Numbered from the stretch's first letter, positions 1 to 13,829 are shown. The stretch is 64,000 bases of DNA from Salvelinus alpinus (GCF_045679555.1 NC_092087.1:22530925-22594924); one strand, 5' to 3'. Made by a program: numbers and translations. The notes: generated from the sequence alone by a model not told the origin.

Positions 1-344
1 GATAGCTGCTAAATAGAGAAAAACGGTGCTATACCATCCAAATTGGAGGTGATCTCCTACCAGCAGTGTATGCACTTGTGTTGAATGTTAACAATTTATT
101 TTGGTTAGAAAAATAAAGATGAAAAGAAATCTGGACTTACGGTGTTATGATCACTTTAACTTTTATGAAATAGTTTGATCAAAAAGCACTGTTGTATCAT
201 CCTTTCTACACTTTGAATCTTTACTGAATAAATACTCAGAGAAAGTTTACTTGTTTTTATTGCCACATTAAAAGCTATCACACCTGTAGAATGATTATAG
301 TACATGACATTTGCTAATGAATTCAAGATGCCATTGGATATTTA

Positions 345-412
345 TATCCCAATTTGTAAGTCGCTCTGGATAAGAGCGTCTGCTAAATGACTTAAATGTA
401 AATGTAAATGTA
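345..412 (+). repeat. V-SINE/LINE-tail-like fragment
   Basis: Contains the teleost interspersed core 'taagtcgctctggataagag' followed by 'cgtctgctaaatgac' and a short (taaatg)n tail. This core is known from the central domain of V-SINEs such as zebrafish DANA and from related retroposon tails. Only the core and tail are present, so it is a truncated relic. The rest of 1-1030 shows no gene or other repeat I can name. Confidence 0.6.
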
Positions 413-1029
413 TATGGGTGTATTAATTTACATAAATTGCATTGAAGAATTGGCAGGTTATTTTATAAACACAGGTAGTGCCATCTACTGGTAGAGGACA
501 AGTTGATGCACTGTTCTCTCTGTTAAGAACTACATGCCAACAAGAACAATCAATTGGTTAGGGAAATTGAGCTCTTGCTGCCATGGCAGCAGAAGTCTAT
601 AATCATTATTTCCAGTGTACTGTATTTGGCAAGTTGTAATCAGAGCCATACAAAAATGTATTGTGTAGGCCTATGTCAATATGAACAGCTCAATCTTGGG
701 ACTCCGAATCTAAGGCCTGATCACTAGCTACTTTTGAAATGGCATTTCACTGGTCCTTTGAATGATTTTCCATACTTAAGTCTAGGGACATGAAAGAATG
801 CATAATAATGGGTTTAAAGATGTAAGACATTTTAGATACCTTTGTTACAATAGAGGATATCCAAAATCTGCAGATGTTTGCCTTACTGATGATATTTATT
901 GAACAATACTGAAAACATTATGCATATCAGTCCAATCAGCCTCAGTTATTGCTCATGTTGAATGGATCCCAGCACAGAAACATGCCCTTAAGTGCAAATG
1001 GACCATCTTGGAAGTCTGCACTCACGTTA

Positions 1030-1318
1030 TACTTAAGCAATAAGGCACCTCGGAGGTTTGTGGTATATGACTAATATACCACGGCTAAGGGCTGTTCTCA
1101 GCACGACGCAACACACAGTGCCTGGATATAGCCCTTAGCCGTGGTATATTGGCCATATACCACAAACCTCCGAGGTGCCATAATGCCATTATAAACTGGT
1201 TACCAACGTTATTAGAGCAGTAAGAAAAAAAGTCATACCCATGTTATACGGTCTGATATACCACGGCTGTCAGCCAATCAGCATTCAGTGCTCAAACCAT
1301 CGTTTATAATAAATCTTA
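1030..1318. mobile_element. Palindromic MITE, copy 1
   Basis: Positions 1044-1179 form a near-perfect hairpin whose arms begin 'ggcacctcggaggtttgtgg' and close with the complement. After it come 'ttataaactggttacc' (about 1190) and, about 110 bp on, the inverted end 'gtttataata', with the internal motif 'gtcagccaatcagcattcag'. Related copies lie at about 14715-14925 and 31440-31730. There is no coding capacity. It is a non-autonomous DNA element; I cannot assign the superfamily. Confidence 0.7.
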
Positions 1319-1816
1319 CGTAGAGCACTTGTACGGGCCTTGACGTCTGCACTCAACTGGTCTCGTTCACCCTGCACACAGCAGTCTGTCAGAGGCACAA
1401 TTTGATAGCTTCATCTTTTCATTAAAAATAAAAGATGTCAAGGGTTGATAAAGAGATCCAAGGTGTTAAAGAATTCCAAACATGAGAGCCAGGCCTGTGC
1501 CAAACCCTGCTTAATCCCTCATAGCGACTGGTCTAAAATCAACAGGCAGTGGTGCTTCCTGGGTTCTGTTCTCAGGAAAGATTGAGCTGGTTATTACACT
1601 GGGTTTTGGGAACACAGGAACCCTCCTGAAACATAACCACAGAACACATTCAAGAGAAATGTCGAAAAGTGACTAAGCAGGCTGAACATACCAGTGACGG
1701 ATCCAACTTCTGTGGAGGAAGTTTGACAAGAAAAAAAAAAACTATCCACTTGGTGCAAGGCCTATCAGTCAAGTGCAGCAATAACACAAAATAGACCAAG
1801 TGTGGAGTTGAGGGGT

Positions 1817-1822
1817 TTTATT
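1817..1822 (-). promoter_or_regulatory. top1: top1 polyadenylation signal
   Basis: An AATAAA hexamer on the minus strand lies about 1.2 kb past the top1 stop codon at 3007. The stretch 1823-3006 has no other gene and is read as the top1 3' UTR. AT-rich sequence with several A/T runs supports this. The assignment is inferred from position. Confidence 0.55.
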
Positions 1823-3006
1823 CATTTTCAACCTACAATGAGCATAAAACAAGAACATGATTGGAGGCTATGACAGAAGAGGTTGAAAAACACTAGTGAG
1901 TGGAATAAAATTCACATTGAAACTCCTGTTAATGTTCTTCATCCTCAGTCTTTAACACAATTTAAGAAATAACTGCCTAAACTGTAACAGATTGGTATTT
2001 TTTTTTTTTTGGCAAAGTTGATATCCCTCACATACCCTTCTGGAAGAAAAATATATTTTCAATGAACTAAATTAAAATAGCAAAACAATTTTTTTCAAGT
2101 AACAGATAAGGGAGTTGTTTTCCACTCAAACAATCATTAGAAATTATAAAGTTAAAACCAGATAGACTATGCAGAAAGATCCAGAGGATGCTGGCAACGC
2201 AAGGGGAGAAAAATTAAATGATTGGTTCACATTTACATTGAAAATCAGTCCCTGATAGATACTGTAAAACAAATTAATCACATCCTACCTGCATATGTAA
2301 ATATTGACATGTGTAGCATTTTCCCTTCCGTGTCAACGCATCCTCTTTATGGTACACAATCAACATAGTCCAGTTTAAAACATCACACTCACCAAAACAC
2401 AGCTTTCATGGTCTTTATCCCCCCTACAACTCATACCTAGAGATCACATGTAATTTCCTCAAAGGCGCATGGGTGTACTTCAGGATTTCATTTGATTTAA
2501 CTGTTCTCTCTATTAAAATATAGAATCCATTAATAATACATGGGAGGGCTAAAAATACAGACCAAGTGAACAAAATAATAATAAAATCTAATACACAAAG
2601 CAGTCATTTTTTGTTGAATACAGTAGCAATAGGACCCCAGAGTTCAAAGTTCAGACACCTTTAAGTCGTGCATGTGGCTGAAGAGGAAGAGAGCCAAAAG
2701 GCAATCCACTGGTTCTCATCCAATCAGAGATTACCGCACCGCCTTTGGGTATGGGTATAGTTCTGCCCTTGAATCTGACGTCCGACCAGACCTCAGCCTA
2801 ACCCACCTTGCCCCCCCTCCCTCCAGCTCATCTGTAATGGCCTATACGTCCTGACCCCTGACATTCAACCTCACCATGCTTGTTGAGTGTACACTCATTC
2901 TATAATTTCCTTGTCAGGCTGGCCATTCTGTATAATCGGTTAAGCTAAAAACAAGTATCCAATAAAATTACAATAGAAATCACAATTATAAAACCGCAAA
3001 CAGGAT

Positions 3007-6000
3007 TTAAAATTCATAGTCATCCTCTGCCATGTCGATAGCCCAGGCAAACTTTTCACGCTGAGTTTTGTTGTAGATCTTCTCGATAGGGATACCCCAC
3101 TTCTTACACCTAGGAGACAGCAGGAGGATATTAGAATGATAAACCCTCCAGGAGTTTAGACACTCGAAACTAAAACCCTCAACTCACTCACTACTTTTAA
3201 CTAATCAAAAGACAGCCACATGTGCCACATATCCTGAGCAACTGATTGTGTGGGCCAAGGGACAAGCAATGGAGAAAGCAAGATGTTGTGCATGATTGTC
3301 AACATGTTCGTGGTCATGTCTCACCAGGCCACAGAGATGCGTGGATCCAAGTAGTTGAGTTTGGAGGTGCCCAGAGCGATCTGCTTGTTCTCCTCACGGT
3401 CCGTCGCCTGCACCTCTAGCTTCATCAGCTGCTCCTCTAGCCTCTCCACAGCCTTCTTCTTGGTCTCCACAGCTCTGGGGGAGTAAGGGAAAGAATCAGC
3501 TACTTCTACATCCCAGCGTACAAGTACCAGTGGATGCCTCAACAAGCCAATCATATCCACATACTTACTTTTTGGACTTCTCGTCTCTCCGTACTTTGAG
3601 GTCAGCCTTGGCGCTCTTCACATCCCGCTTTGCGTCAGACAGCTGGTCTTTCTTTGCATCAATCTGGTAGAAATATTATCAACGTCAATAATCTTGAAAC
3701 TACGGCCAAGTATAGCTGGATTCTTACTATGCAGCTATTAAGAGACATTACCGAGCCAAGTATTCCCAAAATAACCAAGAGTATGCATCCAGCAGACAAA
3801 CATAACTCACAAATACAAATAAACTCACAAATAAACCCCAAACAAAATCCCAAATCATAGCAATAGTATTTTGTTTCCTTTTCTCCCATCAGCAAAGAGC
3901 CGTCTCATCTGTCAGGTCAACTGGCCGTGTGTCCTCCCTGTGACTCACTTTAGTCTGGAGATTCTGCATGGACTTCTCAAAGGTCTTGGGCAGGGCCCTC
4001 TGATGGTTACACAGGATGGCCACAGCTCTATTGGCCCTGTTGTATGACAAGATCTTGGCTGGAAGGTTCTCATCCGCTACAAGTAAGGGAGAAAATGGAC
4101 ATTACTATGACTCTTGCTATAGACTTTACACCATATTACAAGTGACCACCTGCACACAACTATCTACAACAGCTCCTCCCAGTTCCCACCTCTGATCATA
4201 CCGAACCAGAATATGAGATAAATGTGTTTTGGGTAGGTTGTGCATTCTTAGACCCTCTGTCTCTGGGTGGGGCTTCATGACCGTGAGGACTTACGGCTGG
4301 TGAGCTCCTTCAGCTGCTGCTGCAGAGTGATGGAGGCGTTGTAGGTACGAAACACTTTGGCCGTCAGCCCGTCCATCAGCTCCTGAAGGTGCTTGTTCAG
4401 AATGGAGGTCTGGAGAGATGAAGGATAGAGAGGAATGCCACCATTAAATATGACTGATGGCAAGAGACGCAGAATTACAAGAGGATATCCAATTCCCACA
4501 CGTCAAACAGTGTATTCATTTTCCCTCACAAGGTCCAGTGACATGACTAATACACTGCAATTCACAAGTAACGTGAATTGAAAGTATTTTTTTGTTCTTA
4601 CATTGAGCCGGTCAAAGAGGTCATCCTCTGGCTGCTTGTTTTCCATGAACAGCTGCAGGTTCTTGAATACCTAAGAAAGGGAGGACAGAATATTTACAAC
4701 TCATAAGAATAACAAGGTGAGAGTTTCTCTGAAGTGAGAGTAATCTGGAAACCATTGTAGTTCAACTTGAGTGAAAAAGGACATAGAAAATGTTCTGGTG
4801 AACCAAATGTCAATTCTTCAAGGCCTTACCCTCTTCTCCACAGGGACTTTGTTGTAGTAGCGGATGGAGTCTTTACCCAGGAAGTCAAACTCCACCACAA
4901 ACTCCTGGCCGTCCTTCTCGGGGTACAGGTTGATGTGTTCCACTCTGAGGGAGCAGCAGCCCACTGTGTCCGCAGACTCCCCTTCCTCCTTCTCATTACC
5001 TGCTCTCAGAGCCAGCTGGTGCACAACACCACAGGGAACATGTTACAACCAAACTTGGAGCTGTGTGTGTGTGTGTGGCAGCAGTCTCACCTTATCGATG
5101 AAGTAGAGTGCCACGGCTCTCTGTCGGATCCTCATCTCTTTGGACTTCCAGTCCTCGCGGTACTGGTTCCTTAACCGGTCCACACACTTCTTCAGATTTC
5201 GGGCTGTCTCATACTTCTGCCAGTCCTTCTCTCCCTGCAGATCAACACACACCACCATTACAGCAACCAGGGGGAAGATACATGGGGCACAACAATGAAC
5301 AAATATGTTTAAAAAATAAACAGAATTGTGAAAGGTTGGGTCTCCCGAGTAGCGCAGTGGTCTAAAGCACTGCATTGTAGTGCTAGCTGGGCCACTAGAG
5401 ATTCGGGGTTCGAGTCCAGGCTCTGTCCCAGCCGGCCGCGACCGGGATACCCATGGGGTGGCGCACAATTGGCCCAGCGTCGTCCGGGTTAGGGGAGGGT
5501 TTGGCCAGCAGGGATGTTCTTGTCCCATCGCGCACTAGCGGCTCCTGTGGCGCGCCGGGCGCAGTGAACGATGAAACGGTCGCCAAAGTGCACAGTGTTT
5601 CCGCCAACACATTGGTGTGGCTGGCTTCTGGGTTAAGTGGACATTGTGTCAATAAGCAGTGCGGCCTGGTTGGGTTTGAGGACGTACGGCTCTCGACCTT
5701 CGCCTCTCGAGTCCGCGCGGGAGTTGCAGCGATTGGATACTTCGAAATTGGCGAGACAGGATAAAAAAATGTTTTATTAATTGAGAAATGTTGAATAGGA
5801 TTGCAGACTTTGTCGTCTCAAGAGACTTCATTAAAAGCTAACAATACAAGACGTCACTCGCCCCCACCATCACTGCAACCACCATGAGCCATAATAAAGA
5901 TGAACCTGCCTTGATTCTTGAGCTGGGATTCAGCATGATATACTTGATAGAGCCTTGGATGTTCTCTGTCCACGACACCAGCCAGGTCACCTTGTTGTCA

Positions 6001-9000
6001 TGACGCAACTCCTTCCATTTGGTACCAGGGGGAGGCTTGGGGTGCTTGGAGTCCCTGTGTGAGAGAGAAAGAATAGAGTGGCTGAGTCAGAGCAGGTACC
6101 CAGACATACACACACTAATCTGGTCCAAACAAGCAGTCCATCGGTTAATATAATCAAGAGAAGGGGAAAGCGCTGTAGAAAATTTTGTAAGCCTTTTCAT
6201 TATGTTCATATTGCCACCTGCACCCAGGACTATGAGTGTAATGGTTCACCCACGGTTTGTAATCAGCTGTGGAAAGGGAAAGGTGGATACCTTCCGGTTA
6301 CTGGCCCAACGCTCGATGGGCTGCTTGAATGCAGAGCGGATACTAAGTGGCGTTTTATTGCGTTTCCGTCTTGCTCCGGTGGTAGGAAAACTGGGGTGAT
6401 GTCGGAGTAAATGTGTCAACATGTTTGAGGTGTTGGCAGCTGCATAGGGTACTCTCGTAATCTACTGGGAAGCCAAAATGTTCCCAAACTGGAGATTTAA
6501 ATGATTGAGACTCCTAGTTCATGGACGCCACCACCCGCCATCGTACAGAACTAGTTCCCAGGTGCGCCTTACAAAACGTGCCAATTAAGACAAGAATTCC
6601 GATTACAATGTGCACATAGGCACTAGTCGTTTTAACAGAATAGCCTGAAATGTTCTCAGCTCAGATTTACTAAAGAGGCATAGCCTTATGGCCTAGTTTT
6701 TTTTTTTTATGTATTCATTTAGGTTCACAGTGTGGACCGGATTGAGGTCCCCATACCAAACGGTTTGGTACGAATACATGTAACCGTTGCACCCCTACCC
6801 AGGACCCTGTCACTCACTTGCTGCAGTTTATGATGATGTCCTCAGGGCGGATGCGGCGTTTCAGCATGCCCATCTTGGGGTGGTCTCCTCGGCCACGGAA
6901 CAGGCCCGGGGGCTCAATGCGAAAGTTAGCAATGCGCTCCTTGTGGTTGTCCATGATGCAGAAGCCATACTCCTGTAGGAGGCGTTCATTCTCCACTTTG
7001 ATTTTCTACAAGAAGCAGAGAACCAGAGACAAACTAGTTAGATCTGGGTACAGTTGTTGGAACACCGGACCAGCCTGAAGATTCAAGGTATTACCTCCAC
7101 TGCCTCATGTAGAACTTCACTGGACAGTCGTGGTCTGAACGAGGTTATAAAAAAGGACAAATGTAAGAAAAAGCACAAAGTATTGTTCTTGCTCACCAGT
7201 TTATCATCTTTAGTCATGGCCTTTCTGGCCTCAGATTGAGCCTTGAAGTATTCCCCCATTTCATTGAAGTTACACTTCTTCAGGTCTGTGATCTTAGACT
7301 TCTCCTCCGAGGTCATTTCCTGTAGAAGAGGGAACAAAGGTAGACAAGTCATGATCATGTGTGTATGGAATTACTGTTCCAAATCACCATTCCTAAAAAT
7401 ATGAAAGAAATCTAAGCAATGCAATTGCAAACTCCAGGTATACAGCCTTAAACATTCACTACCTTTCTCCAGTCTTTGAAGAAGTTTTTCCGGAAGGCAT
7501 CCTTGGTAGTGTACTCATGGTCCAGCATTTTGGCAAAGAAGGTGGCCACCTCCTCAGCCTCTGGGCCGAGCTTCATCTGCTTCCCTACAGAGGGATTTCA
7601 ACAGACTTGTTCAACCAGCCAAACACTCCACTTCCACTCAGCAAAGCCCACTCATAAATGGACCGAGTGTCATAGAAATAGCAGCACTTGAGTATTAATC
7701 TTACCATCATAGAAAAATCGGACTTTGCTGGGAAGAGTTTCGTAAGGTGCTGCCATGACTGGGCCTTTATGTTCCAGAAACCTCCATTTGGAACCGTCAG
7801 TTGCCCTCTCCTCTTCCCACCTGTAGTCCAACAGGATACAACAACGTGAAGTGATGGTTGATGCACAAACTAAATCCTTTGTCCAACAGAGATACAAAGA
7901 ACATCCATATTTTATCCATCACCATAATGAGCATTCCATAACGAGGCAGTCAGTGTGCCTTCACAAAAGCTCTGTGCAGCAACACAGCTGGAGGGCAACT
8001 ATGACACTCACCATTTCCACTTCTCCTCAGGCTCCTTCTTTGCTTTCTTTTTCCCGTCAGCAACTTCCCCTTTCTTGTTTTTTTGTGTCTTTTTGGGCTT
8101 GATGTCCTTTACAAGAAACAAAGAACGCATGAGTATCCTTTCTCGCAACGGATCACTGAAATATATCCAATATAAAATCCAAAGATTTCCACGTACCTCA
8201 TCTTGTTTCCTCTTCTTTGCTTTCTTGTCCACTCTGTCATTTTCAATTTTAATTTTTTGGGGCTTGAATTCAGTTCTAAAAAAAATAATTTAAAAAACAC
8301 CTTATAAGGAGGCCTGACTAATGGTAGATTCAACAACTATCTTGTCTTCTCTACACCAAACTACAGTCATACCGAAAGGCAGCTGTGTGCTTCTTGCAAA
8401 GCCAACAATGACCAAACATTGTCATTTCCCAACAGAACGAGGAAAAACCAGATGGGGTTGGTCTAAACATGGCAACTACAGCCAACATTTTTATCATACA
8501 AATGTAACAGGGCCAAACACTAAGGAAGAAATGGGCCAGTTGACAGAGTTAAGTACAGATCTACTCACTCGTCATTGTCACGCTGTCTTTTCAGGGACTT
8601 GGGAGAGTGGTAGAAGTGATCATTGTCCGGCTCCGTCTTAATGCGATGAGGGCTGGTGATAGAATTCAAACATTTACCGGTACATTCATTGTGCATTTGA
8701 AATCAAATATGGAGGGTCCTATAAAATCTGTTGTGGAAAACGCGCACGGAATGTAGACATTATAACGGAATTTAACAATATTCAAAAACTGATTGAAATG
8801 AGTAGGAAATCAACTTAATGTATTGAACTATAGAAAATGCATTAATTTCTCCAAGTTAATCATAACACATGAACAAAATCTGATTAGTATTTTCCTGCAA
8901 CAGCACAGGAATGCCCCCGTGCACATGTCTACACTGTGTAGACGTTAGCAATGATGCTAATAATAACCTTCTGGTCGAGATGAAAGGCTCTCAAAAACCT

Positions 9001-12000
9001 TCTCAATTAAATGTTAAATACAAAGTAGCCTTTGTCTAACTGGCAGAATGATATCGTGATTACTTGCATCAATCAAGCAGCAATTTATTTAGCAAACTCT
9101 GGAATCACATAAACGCTACAGAAACATTGCTAACCATCTCTGGCACTTAAAGGGTAACTGCATCCAAAAATGTACATTTCTTAGCCTTTTCCAGACCTCA
9201 AAAGTGGTCTCCAGATGTGGTTTAAGCATTGTTATGGACTTAGAAAAACAACATGGGATGTTCCATTTTAAAAAGTGTGATTGAGACCAAAACCTGAATT
9301 TGGGGAAAAACAAACTTTTGCAGCAAAAAAAAGTATGAATTTTTATTTTTTAATAATACAATTGCTGATTTTATAGGGCCCTAGACATGTAACCAGCATT
9401 TGTAAGCATCACAAATGTCAAATTAACAATATAAACCAAACCTACCTGGCAAAGCCATTCTCTTTTTCCTTCTTCGGCTTGATCTGCAAGATGACAACGA
9501 AGAGTTAAAACATGCATCTTTTGAAATGTTAAGAGCTATAAATTCAGGTTTTCACTGAGGAAGAGACTGGACAAATATTGGACAAACTGATTGGCACATC
9601 TAAACCAAAATGGCAGCGATGCATCCCTCTCCGTTGGATAATTAGCACACCTCCTCCTTCCTGTGGTCTTTTTCCTTGTGTTTGTCCTTGTGTCTGTCTG
9701 TGCTGACATCTTCGTGCTTTATTCGCTCCTTTTCTCTGTGTTTCTTTTCCGAGAACTCCTTATGGTCACTGGAATTTCACAGATTACATCAGCATCAGAT
9801 TGAACATACCAATAAGGAAATCAACTAAGAGTGTATATTTGAGGATATACTATAGCAATAAAACAATGAGGAGTCTCTGGCTGGTCCTACGCTCATTCAT
9901 ACACACCCTGCTTATCAGACAAATCATCATACAAACAGCTACGTTAAAGAGCTCAAAGCAAATGTGTGGGTGTCAATTACTGCCCTAGTGACGCACTAAG
10001 TTTCACCTATGTAACCCTGCTTAAAAAGACTGGAGAGTCATACCTGTTGCCATATTTTGATTTCTCACGCTCCCGGTCCTTCTTGTGGTCCTTGTGTTTG
10101 TGTTCTTTATCCTTGTACTTATCTTTATGCTTATGAGAATCTGCAAAAGAAGAAAGTTATTCAAACGCGGACTGACGGAAAGGCTAAATAATGACCATTG
10201 CCAAAGGAATAGGAAACATTTAGGCTACAGAAACATTCTGTAAATATATCCACTTTTCTTCAACCCTTCTCTAAACCCAGCAGGTGAAAACAGCTAATAC
10301 TAAACACAAAAGAAAACATCTACTGCACCAGGAACAATAAGTAAACAATACTCCAGTCTATACTTAAGAAACACACAAAACAAGTTCAGACAAGTTTCCA
10401 TGGTAAAACTAAAAGGTTAGTAAAAGAAATACCCAACAGGCAATGTGAGAAAAAATATATACGCAAAATACAAATATGTGCACAAAAAGACATGGGAAGA
10501 TTTGACAGTGTTGTAATGTCTGAATAACTGACTAGATAGAGTGCCTCTTGGCTGCGGAAGTGCTAGGCCAGAACACTCATCCAACACCTGGGTGTGAATC
10601 TGAATACTGACAGTCGGATTGTATGTGCATCCGTGTCAGCCGGAATACATTACTGGTTGGTAGAGGTTACATAGAATAGGACCATCTCCAGTCAACTTCA
10701 GGCACAGTTGGATTTGGGTACCTTGTTCATGACAGACCAAAAACTTAACAGAACACCCTTCACAAATTAATTTAAAAAAAAATCAGGTCAGACTTAGGGC
10801 CATGAGAGGATGTGCCATACATGGTAAGACAGCACCTCCTAGTGCCCATTGACAGTTGAGGTTCATTTTTACTCAGAAACAGTATCAACATGGATGAAAA
10901 GAGGGAGCAAGCTCTAACAGGCCTAGTCCATCTGCTTTCACTTAACCAAACCCCTACAAGCAGCAATAGTAGCTAAATGAATGCCAATCGTCTCTCCTTA
11001 GTTGATACATATACAACACAGGTACTTCAGTCAAACAAAAGTTAACAGCCAAAGAAACACAATACATTAAATTACTTTCTCCTAGCGCAATCGAGGCATG
11101 TTTTGAAAGGTGTGAGGCTTTAAAATAAGGGACTCAGTCACAAGGTTCTATGCCCCACAGCAAGCTACTGGCCGACACACCAATAACCAACAGATTTCCC
11201 CTTCCTCATGATCTGACATCACCTATGGCAGGCAATAAATGCATTTGAAACCAAAGAGGACACAGATGCAAGATTCAATTAATATGTTGGCATCGGTAGA
11301 TTCTATTAGTTAGGGACTGCAGTAGGAATGCGGGCTATAGTTCTTCAGAGCCATGAAATAAAATCTAAACAATTTGTATCGTGTTATTGATAAACAAACT
11401 CTCCTGAGGATTCTTTGGGGCAAGCCCTTGCAGAGCTTGGACTGACGTTTGCCTATATACCTTGTAATGATGTAGGTAGTGGGTATATCATTACAGTGTT
11501 TCTTGTAGATCTTAAATCTAACAAATAAGAGCAAATCGGTAACTGGCTGTTTTCACTTCAGGGCCCCATGCTCCACTACTGCGGAAGACAAAACAAGGAA
11601 TAAATATGTCTTGTATACAGGGACAACTCTTAACCCCTAAGTCTCCATTGTCTCCCTGTATTCCATGTTCTAACAAGGTATCAGGTTTTGTGCTTGACAT
11701 AGGCTGTTCTGACCAACAATGGACAGCCCGCACTACATTTGAGTCATTTAGCAGACGCTCTTATTCAGAGCAACTTAGTAGTGAGTGCACACATTTCCAT
11801 ACTGCCCCACCATGGGAATCGAAACCACAACTATGGCATGTCAAGTGCCGTGTTCTACCAACATGACACACACAACCATTTCAGGAGCACACTATGTGAG
11901 GGTGAGAACCAAAACCACAAACCAAATATGATATAGGCCTAGTATTCATTCAAAAATCACTGTGAGCAGGGAATTTTTTGATGCAGGAAAGGCTGTTCTG

Positions 12001-13692
12001 AGATGTGCCACAGTAGAAAATGCATTCAATGCAGTGTTCTGACAACTTTATATTTGAATTGGGACTGCAATCACTCCCTTGCATGTTAAAAGCCCAATCC
12101 CTATCTGGACTTCAAAACAGATTCACACAAAACTAATCTGGAAAGATGAATAGTTTGTCCAAAGCTGTAGGATTTTGAGGCAGCCAACCATGCTGTCCCA
12201 AGGGCTAGGAGTGGAGTCCTTGTCCATAAGAAATACACTGTCATATGAGAAATAAAAATGAATTGAAATTACCTTATTTGAAATTGTTCAGAAATAATCT
12301 TTCACAAAAAGATGTGTACTTAGTGGAGGGGAAGCATGTTGTAGCTTCTGAAACCTTAAAAAGGCCATTCATACTTGTTAAATACCAATGCTGGGGGTTT
12401 AACTTGTTAGGCCTCAGTGGCCATGTGGTTTAGACCATGCCAACAAAACTATCAAATCAATGAATTCAGTCATCAAAAATTGTGTTAGTAGTGGAAGTCA
12501 ATGTGCATTGTCAAACTTGCACCACAAATATGTCAGGGATGTTATAAAATCCCGCATTGTACTTTACTCTACAACTAGCTAATGTAAATTAACTTCTATA
12601 TGATACAAAATTATCCATAATACATTCGGATAAGACTATACAATGTTGTTTAAAAGCAAAACGGGGCCATCAGATGATTTTACTTCCTCCGCCGCTGGAA
12701 ATCGTGTCTTGATACAAACGGTCCTGCGTGTTTCCCCTCCATATCACAGCCATCTGCACTTCAGCTATGTTTTCTACAGTCAGACCGCTAGACAGAAAAA
12801 AGAAAATGGCGCAGAGACTAAGTTCTCAACCCCCAAACCCTTACTTTTAGACTCGGAATGTGGCATTTTAAGCCGGCCAACAACTAAATCTAATTTGGCA
12901 TACCAATAAAACACCTCCAATTCTTTAAGAATTTGTTATCAGATCGTGATTATAAAATGTCTAAAAGCTATTAAAGAGCCACCCATTTGAACAATAGGCG
13001 CTTGTGAGTGAGGCAGAGGACTTAGTCTCTGGACGCCATTTCTGCCCTTTGCTAAACTAGCTATGTCTGGCTAGCGAACTAGCCCATGTTAGCAGATAGA
13101 TAAACGTTAGCTAGCTAACTCCAGTGTGGACACGTCAGAATTTGAAGGAGAAAATCATTGTGACATTTGTTTGACACATTAACGTTACACTTACCATTGA
13201 CCCGAGAGCCGGAGTCTATCTGCAAATTGTAAAACAAAGATTGGTTAACTAGCCATGTTCCTTGATTGATGGCTTGCTAGCTGGATAACTTTGAACTTGT
13301 TGGCTAGCTCGCTAACGACTAGCTAGCAACCCTGCTGATGGTTGGCAATTGAGACTAGTCTGATAAAATGGTTAACGAGCTAACGCACAGTGCCTTGGCC
13401 ATCCTCAGTTAGCCACAAAGTTTAGTTGAATGGACTTTACTTTTTATTATCTGAAAAACACAATATTGAAAGTATGACAAAACACGTATTTCTGTCACAT
13501 TTGTTGCAATTATATTCACTGTTGATTGGCTAGTTAGCCAAGTTACCTAGCTAGCTAACGTTAGTGTAGCCTGGCTGCTGAGGCAAATAAAAAAGCAAGC
13601 GAGTTTAATGTCCTACAAAGCTCTTTCGCAATGACACGGCAAACGTTTACAAATGTTACCTGGCTATCGTTGTGGGAACGATCTCCACTCAT
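3007..13692 (-). CDS. top1: DNA topoisomerase I (type IB), 21 coding exons
   Basis: Nuclear enzyme that relaxes supercoils by transient single-strand cleavage through a 3'-phosphotyrosine link. Coding exons, 5' to 3': 13660-13692, 13195-13219, 10044-10140, 9651-9768, 9446-9483, 8569-8652, 8197-8275, 8012-8106, 7705-7820, 7463-7584, 7197-7319, 6818-7005, 5910-6054, 5091-5234, 4830-5015, 4602-4670, 4295-4409, 3949-4076, 3569-3663, 3325-3474, 3007-3109. They sum to 2253 nt (750 aa; human 765). The protein starts [11 protein letters not shown] and ends with the family tail ending DDYEF. A Lys/His/Asp-rich charged N-terminus precedes the core. The catalytic Tyr is Y708 in SKLNYLDPR, 42 residues from the end as in human; the Arg in LALRAGN, Lys in FLGKDS, Arg in VFRTYN and His in CNHQRA are also present. 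The intron after exon 13 has a GC donor. It looks intact and functional. Introns hold a SINE and small relics; intron 2 (about 3 kb) is otherwise featureless. Confidence 0.97.
5339..5765 (+). mobile_element. tRNA-derived SINE in top1 intron 13
   Basis: Begins with a tRNA-like head ('gagtagcgcagtggtctaa', A-box type) and has a B-box-type 'ggttcgagtcc' about 60 bp later. A conserved body ('cacaattggcccagcgtcgt') and a diverged 3' part ending near 'gcgagacaggataaaaaaat' follow. The same family sits in the opposite orientation at 26463-26908 and, more diverged, at 59610-59850. It is intronic and does not touch a splice site. I could not define a clean target-site duplication. Confidence 0.8.
6670..6790. 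repeat. Transposon-end fragment in top1 intron 12
   Basis: Contains 'ccataccaaacggtttggta' followed by 'cgaatacatgtaaccgttgc', a motif I recognise as recurring at the ends of a teleost DNA transposon family (hAT-like). Only one end is visible, directly upstream of exon 12 on the plus-strand map. Family assignment is tentative. Confidence 0.4.
11740..11785 (-). repeat. V-SINE/LINE-tail-like fragment
   Basis: Reverse complement of the retroposon core also seen at 345-412 ('gtcatttagcagacgctctt' then 'attcagagcaactta'). It lies inside the long top1 intron 2. No head or tail remains. Confidence 0.5.
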
Positions 13693-13817
13693 TTTCAATT
13701 ATTAATCTGTTAAAAGCAAAGTGTGAAACGTGTTGGAGGAAACCGCCGACGATGTGATGCGAGCAGAATGAAGAAAGAAACAGTTGTGTAACAGACTAAG
13801 TCCAAATTGTATGTAAA

Positions 13818-13829
13818 TGCGCATGCGCG
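13818..13829. promoter_or_regulatory. top1: NRF-1-type palindromic promoter motif
   Basis: The palindromic core gcgcatgcgc, flanked as TGCGCATGCGCG, lies 126-137 bp upstream of the top1 start codon in sequence with scattered CpGs. It matches the consensus of nuclear respiratory factor 1, which binds many TATA-less housekeeping promoters. The sequence match is direct; function is inferred from motif and position. I see no TATA box. Confidence 0.55.

Noticed and set aside
4767-5174. Plus-strand 135-codon open frame
   Set aside because: Antisense shadow of top1 exons 14 and 15; no conserved protein signature.
5235-5528. Extension of the open frame beyond top1 exon 14
   Set aside because: The homology to topoisomerase starts exactly at the acceptor at 5234; upstream codons derive from the intron and a SINE.
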